From NCBI GenBank assembly GCA_021163585.1, contig JAGGTW010000096.1:1-6895 (forward strand): a stretch of 6,895 nucleotides of DNA, written 5' to 3'. Below are positions 6,339 through 6,895 of this stretch, in pieces. The notes below the pieces were generated by a model, which saw only the letters and a list, made by a program, of their open reading frames with translations, made no database searches and was not told the DNA's origin. Both the position numbers and the translations under genes were made by a program. The stretch is from Desulfurococcales archaeon. Lineage in GTDB: Archaea > Thermoproteota > Thermoprotei_A > Sulfolobales > NBVN01. Positions within the stretch are counted from its first letter, which is position 1. The number at the start of each line of letters is the position of its first letter.

Positions 6339-6895
6339 TCAGTACTTCTCAATGAGGTGCCTCATCTCCCTCCTTATATCTGGCTTCTCGGTAATTACTG
6401 CGTCAACACCTAAGTTAACCACCTTACTTAATGTTGCGGCATCGTTTATGACCCAAGCTATTACTTCTAAACCTCTGGTGTGTGCTTCCTTAACTATCCT
6501 TCCCCTAATAAGTCCTGGAGGCATCACAATGAAGGATATACCCTGCCTCCTCAGATTGTCAATGTGGGGGAATGGGTGACTCACTACGTTAGCTAATTTA
6601 ATTGACTGCTCTAGATCCTTAAACCTCCTGAGAACCTCAATATTCTTTGAGGCAACTACCGCGTCATTGAGGACGCCCTTCTCACCTAACTTATTAATTA
6701 TTGATCTCTCCACTCCCTCAGTCTTAGGAACGAGGACGATCTTTGCCCTACCCTTAACCAGGTCTATAACCTCATCGAGTGTGGGGACATAGCATTCCTT
6801 ATTTAATTTGACTTTTTCTCTCAGTACTGAGTACTCTATCTCACTTAAGTACACCTCCTTCCCCTCAACAAGTACCTTATCATCAGCAAATGCGA
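6339..6895 (-). CDS. Glycerophosphodiester phosphodiesterase-like protein, C-terminal part; N-terminus beyond window
   Basis: The frame is open from the right edge to TGA at 6339-6341, giving about 185 residues of the C-terminal part of a GDPD-fold TIM barrel. Active members hydrolyse glycerophosphodiesters to glycerol 3-phosphate and an alcohol. Family features seen are the loop YVPTLDEVIDLV (codons near 6790), the strand AKIVLVPK, and the C-terminal pair AWVIND and GVDAVITEKPDI, which match the usual vWTVND and GVDGIITDxPD. Two expected active-site residues look changed: where the family has xHDD, this has FADDKVL (Ala at 6885-6887), and where it has ExK after the strand, this has VPK (Val at 6729-6731). 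The N-terminal His-Arg and Glu/Asp pair lie outside the window, so activity cannot be judged fully. The GTG at 6852-6854 is internal, because family sequence continues upstream of it. The gene converges on the C/D sRNA. Confidence 0.82.
   Translation of the reverse strand, partial: AFADDKVLVEGKEVYLSEIEYSVLREKVKLNKECYVPTLDEVIDLVKGRAKIVLVPKTEGVERSIINKLGEKGVLNDAVVASKNIEVLRRFKDLEQSIKLANVVSHPFPHIDNLRRQGISFIVMPPGLIRGRIVKEAHTRGLEVIAWVINDAATLSKVVNLGVDAVITEKPDIRREMRHLIEKY

Noticed and set aside
6310..6579. Plus-strand open frame starting at 6310
   Set aside because: It overlaps the C/D sRNA and is antisense to the GDPD-like gene, with no upstream Shine-Dalgarno sequence or recognisable protein motif.
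6879..6886. TGATGA on the minus strand, resembling a box C
   Set aside because: No CTGA follows at guide distance, and it is coding sequence for Asp-Asp in the GDPD-like protein.

Overview
The window looks like part of a thermophilic archaeon's chromosome, most likely a crenarchaeote (Thermoproteota). Four things point that way. There is an archaeal-type Lhr helicase carrying an intein. TATA-like boxes sit about 20-30 bases upstream of several starts, and two genes look leaderless or nearly so. Arginine codons are mostly AGG/AGA. A box C/D guide RNA sits between two genes. The genus cannot be told from the sequence.

Layout. (1) Positions 1 to about 3984 on the minus strand are one uninterrupted reading frame of 1328 codons that runs off the left edge. 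It encodes an Lhr-family superfamily 2 helicase split by a 526-residue intein (1363-2940) with a two-motif LAGLIDADG homing endonuclease. The intein lies immediately before helicase motif V. (2) Positions 3985-4302 are a divergent intergenic region with TATA-like boxes for both directions and a short direct repeat. (3) Positions 4303-5781 on the plus strand encode a TrkH/KtrB-type potassium translocation subunit with all four filter loops. No TrkA/KtrA partner is visible. (4) Positions 5838-6215 on the plus strand encode a small protein I do not recognise, with its own TATA-like box. (5) At about 6278-6336 on the plus strand there is a well-formed dual-guide box C/D sRNA: C, 12-nt guide, D', 9-nt spacer, C', 12-nt guide, D. 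A TATA-like box lies about 26 bases upstream. (6) Positions 6339-6895 on the minus strand hold the C-terminal part of a glycerophosphodiester phosphodiesterase-like protein that runs off the right edge. At least two of its expected catalytic positions appear substituted.

These genes do not form a pathway. The arrangement is a divergent pair (helicase and potassium channel subunit), a small unknown gene, and a guide RNA that converges on the 3' end of the phosphodiesterase-like gene. The most noteworthy items are the intein, which interrupts an ATPase motif and lacks several usual splicing-assist residues, and the C/D guide RNA.
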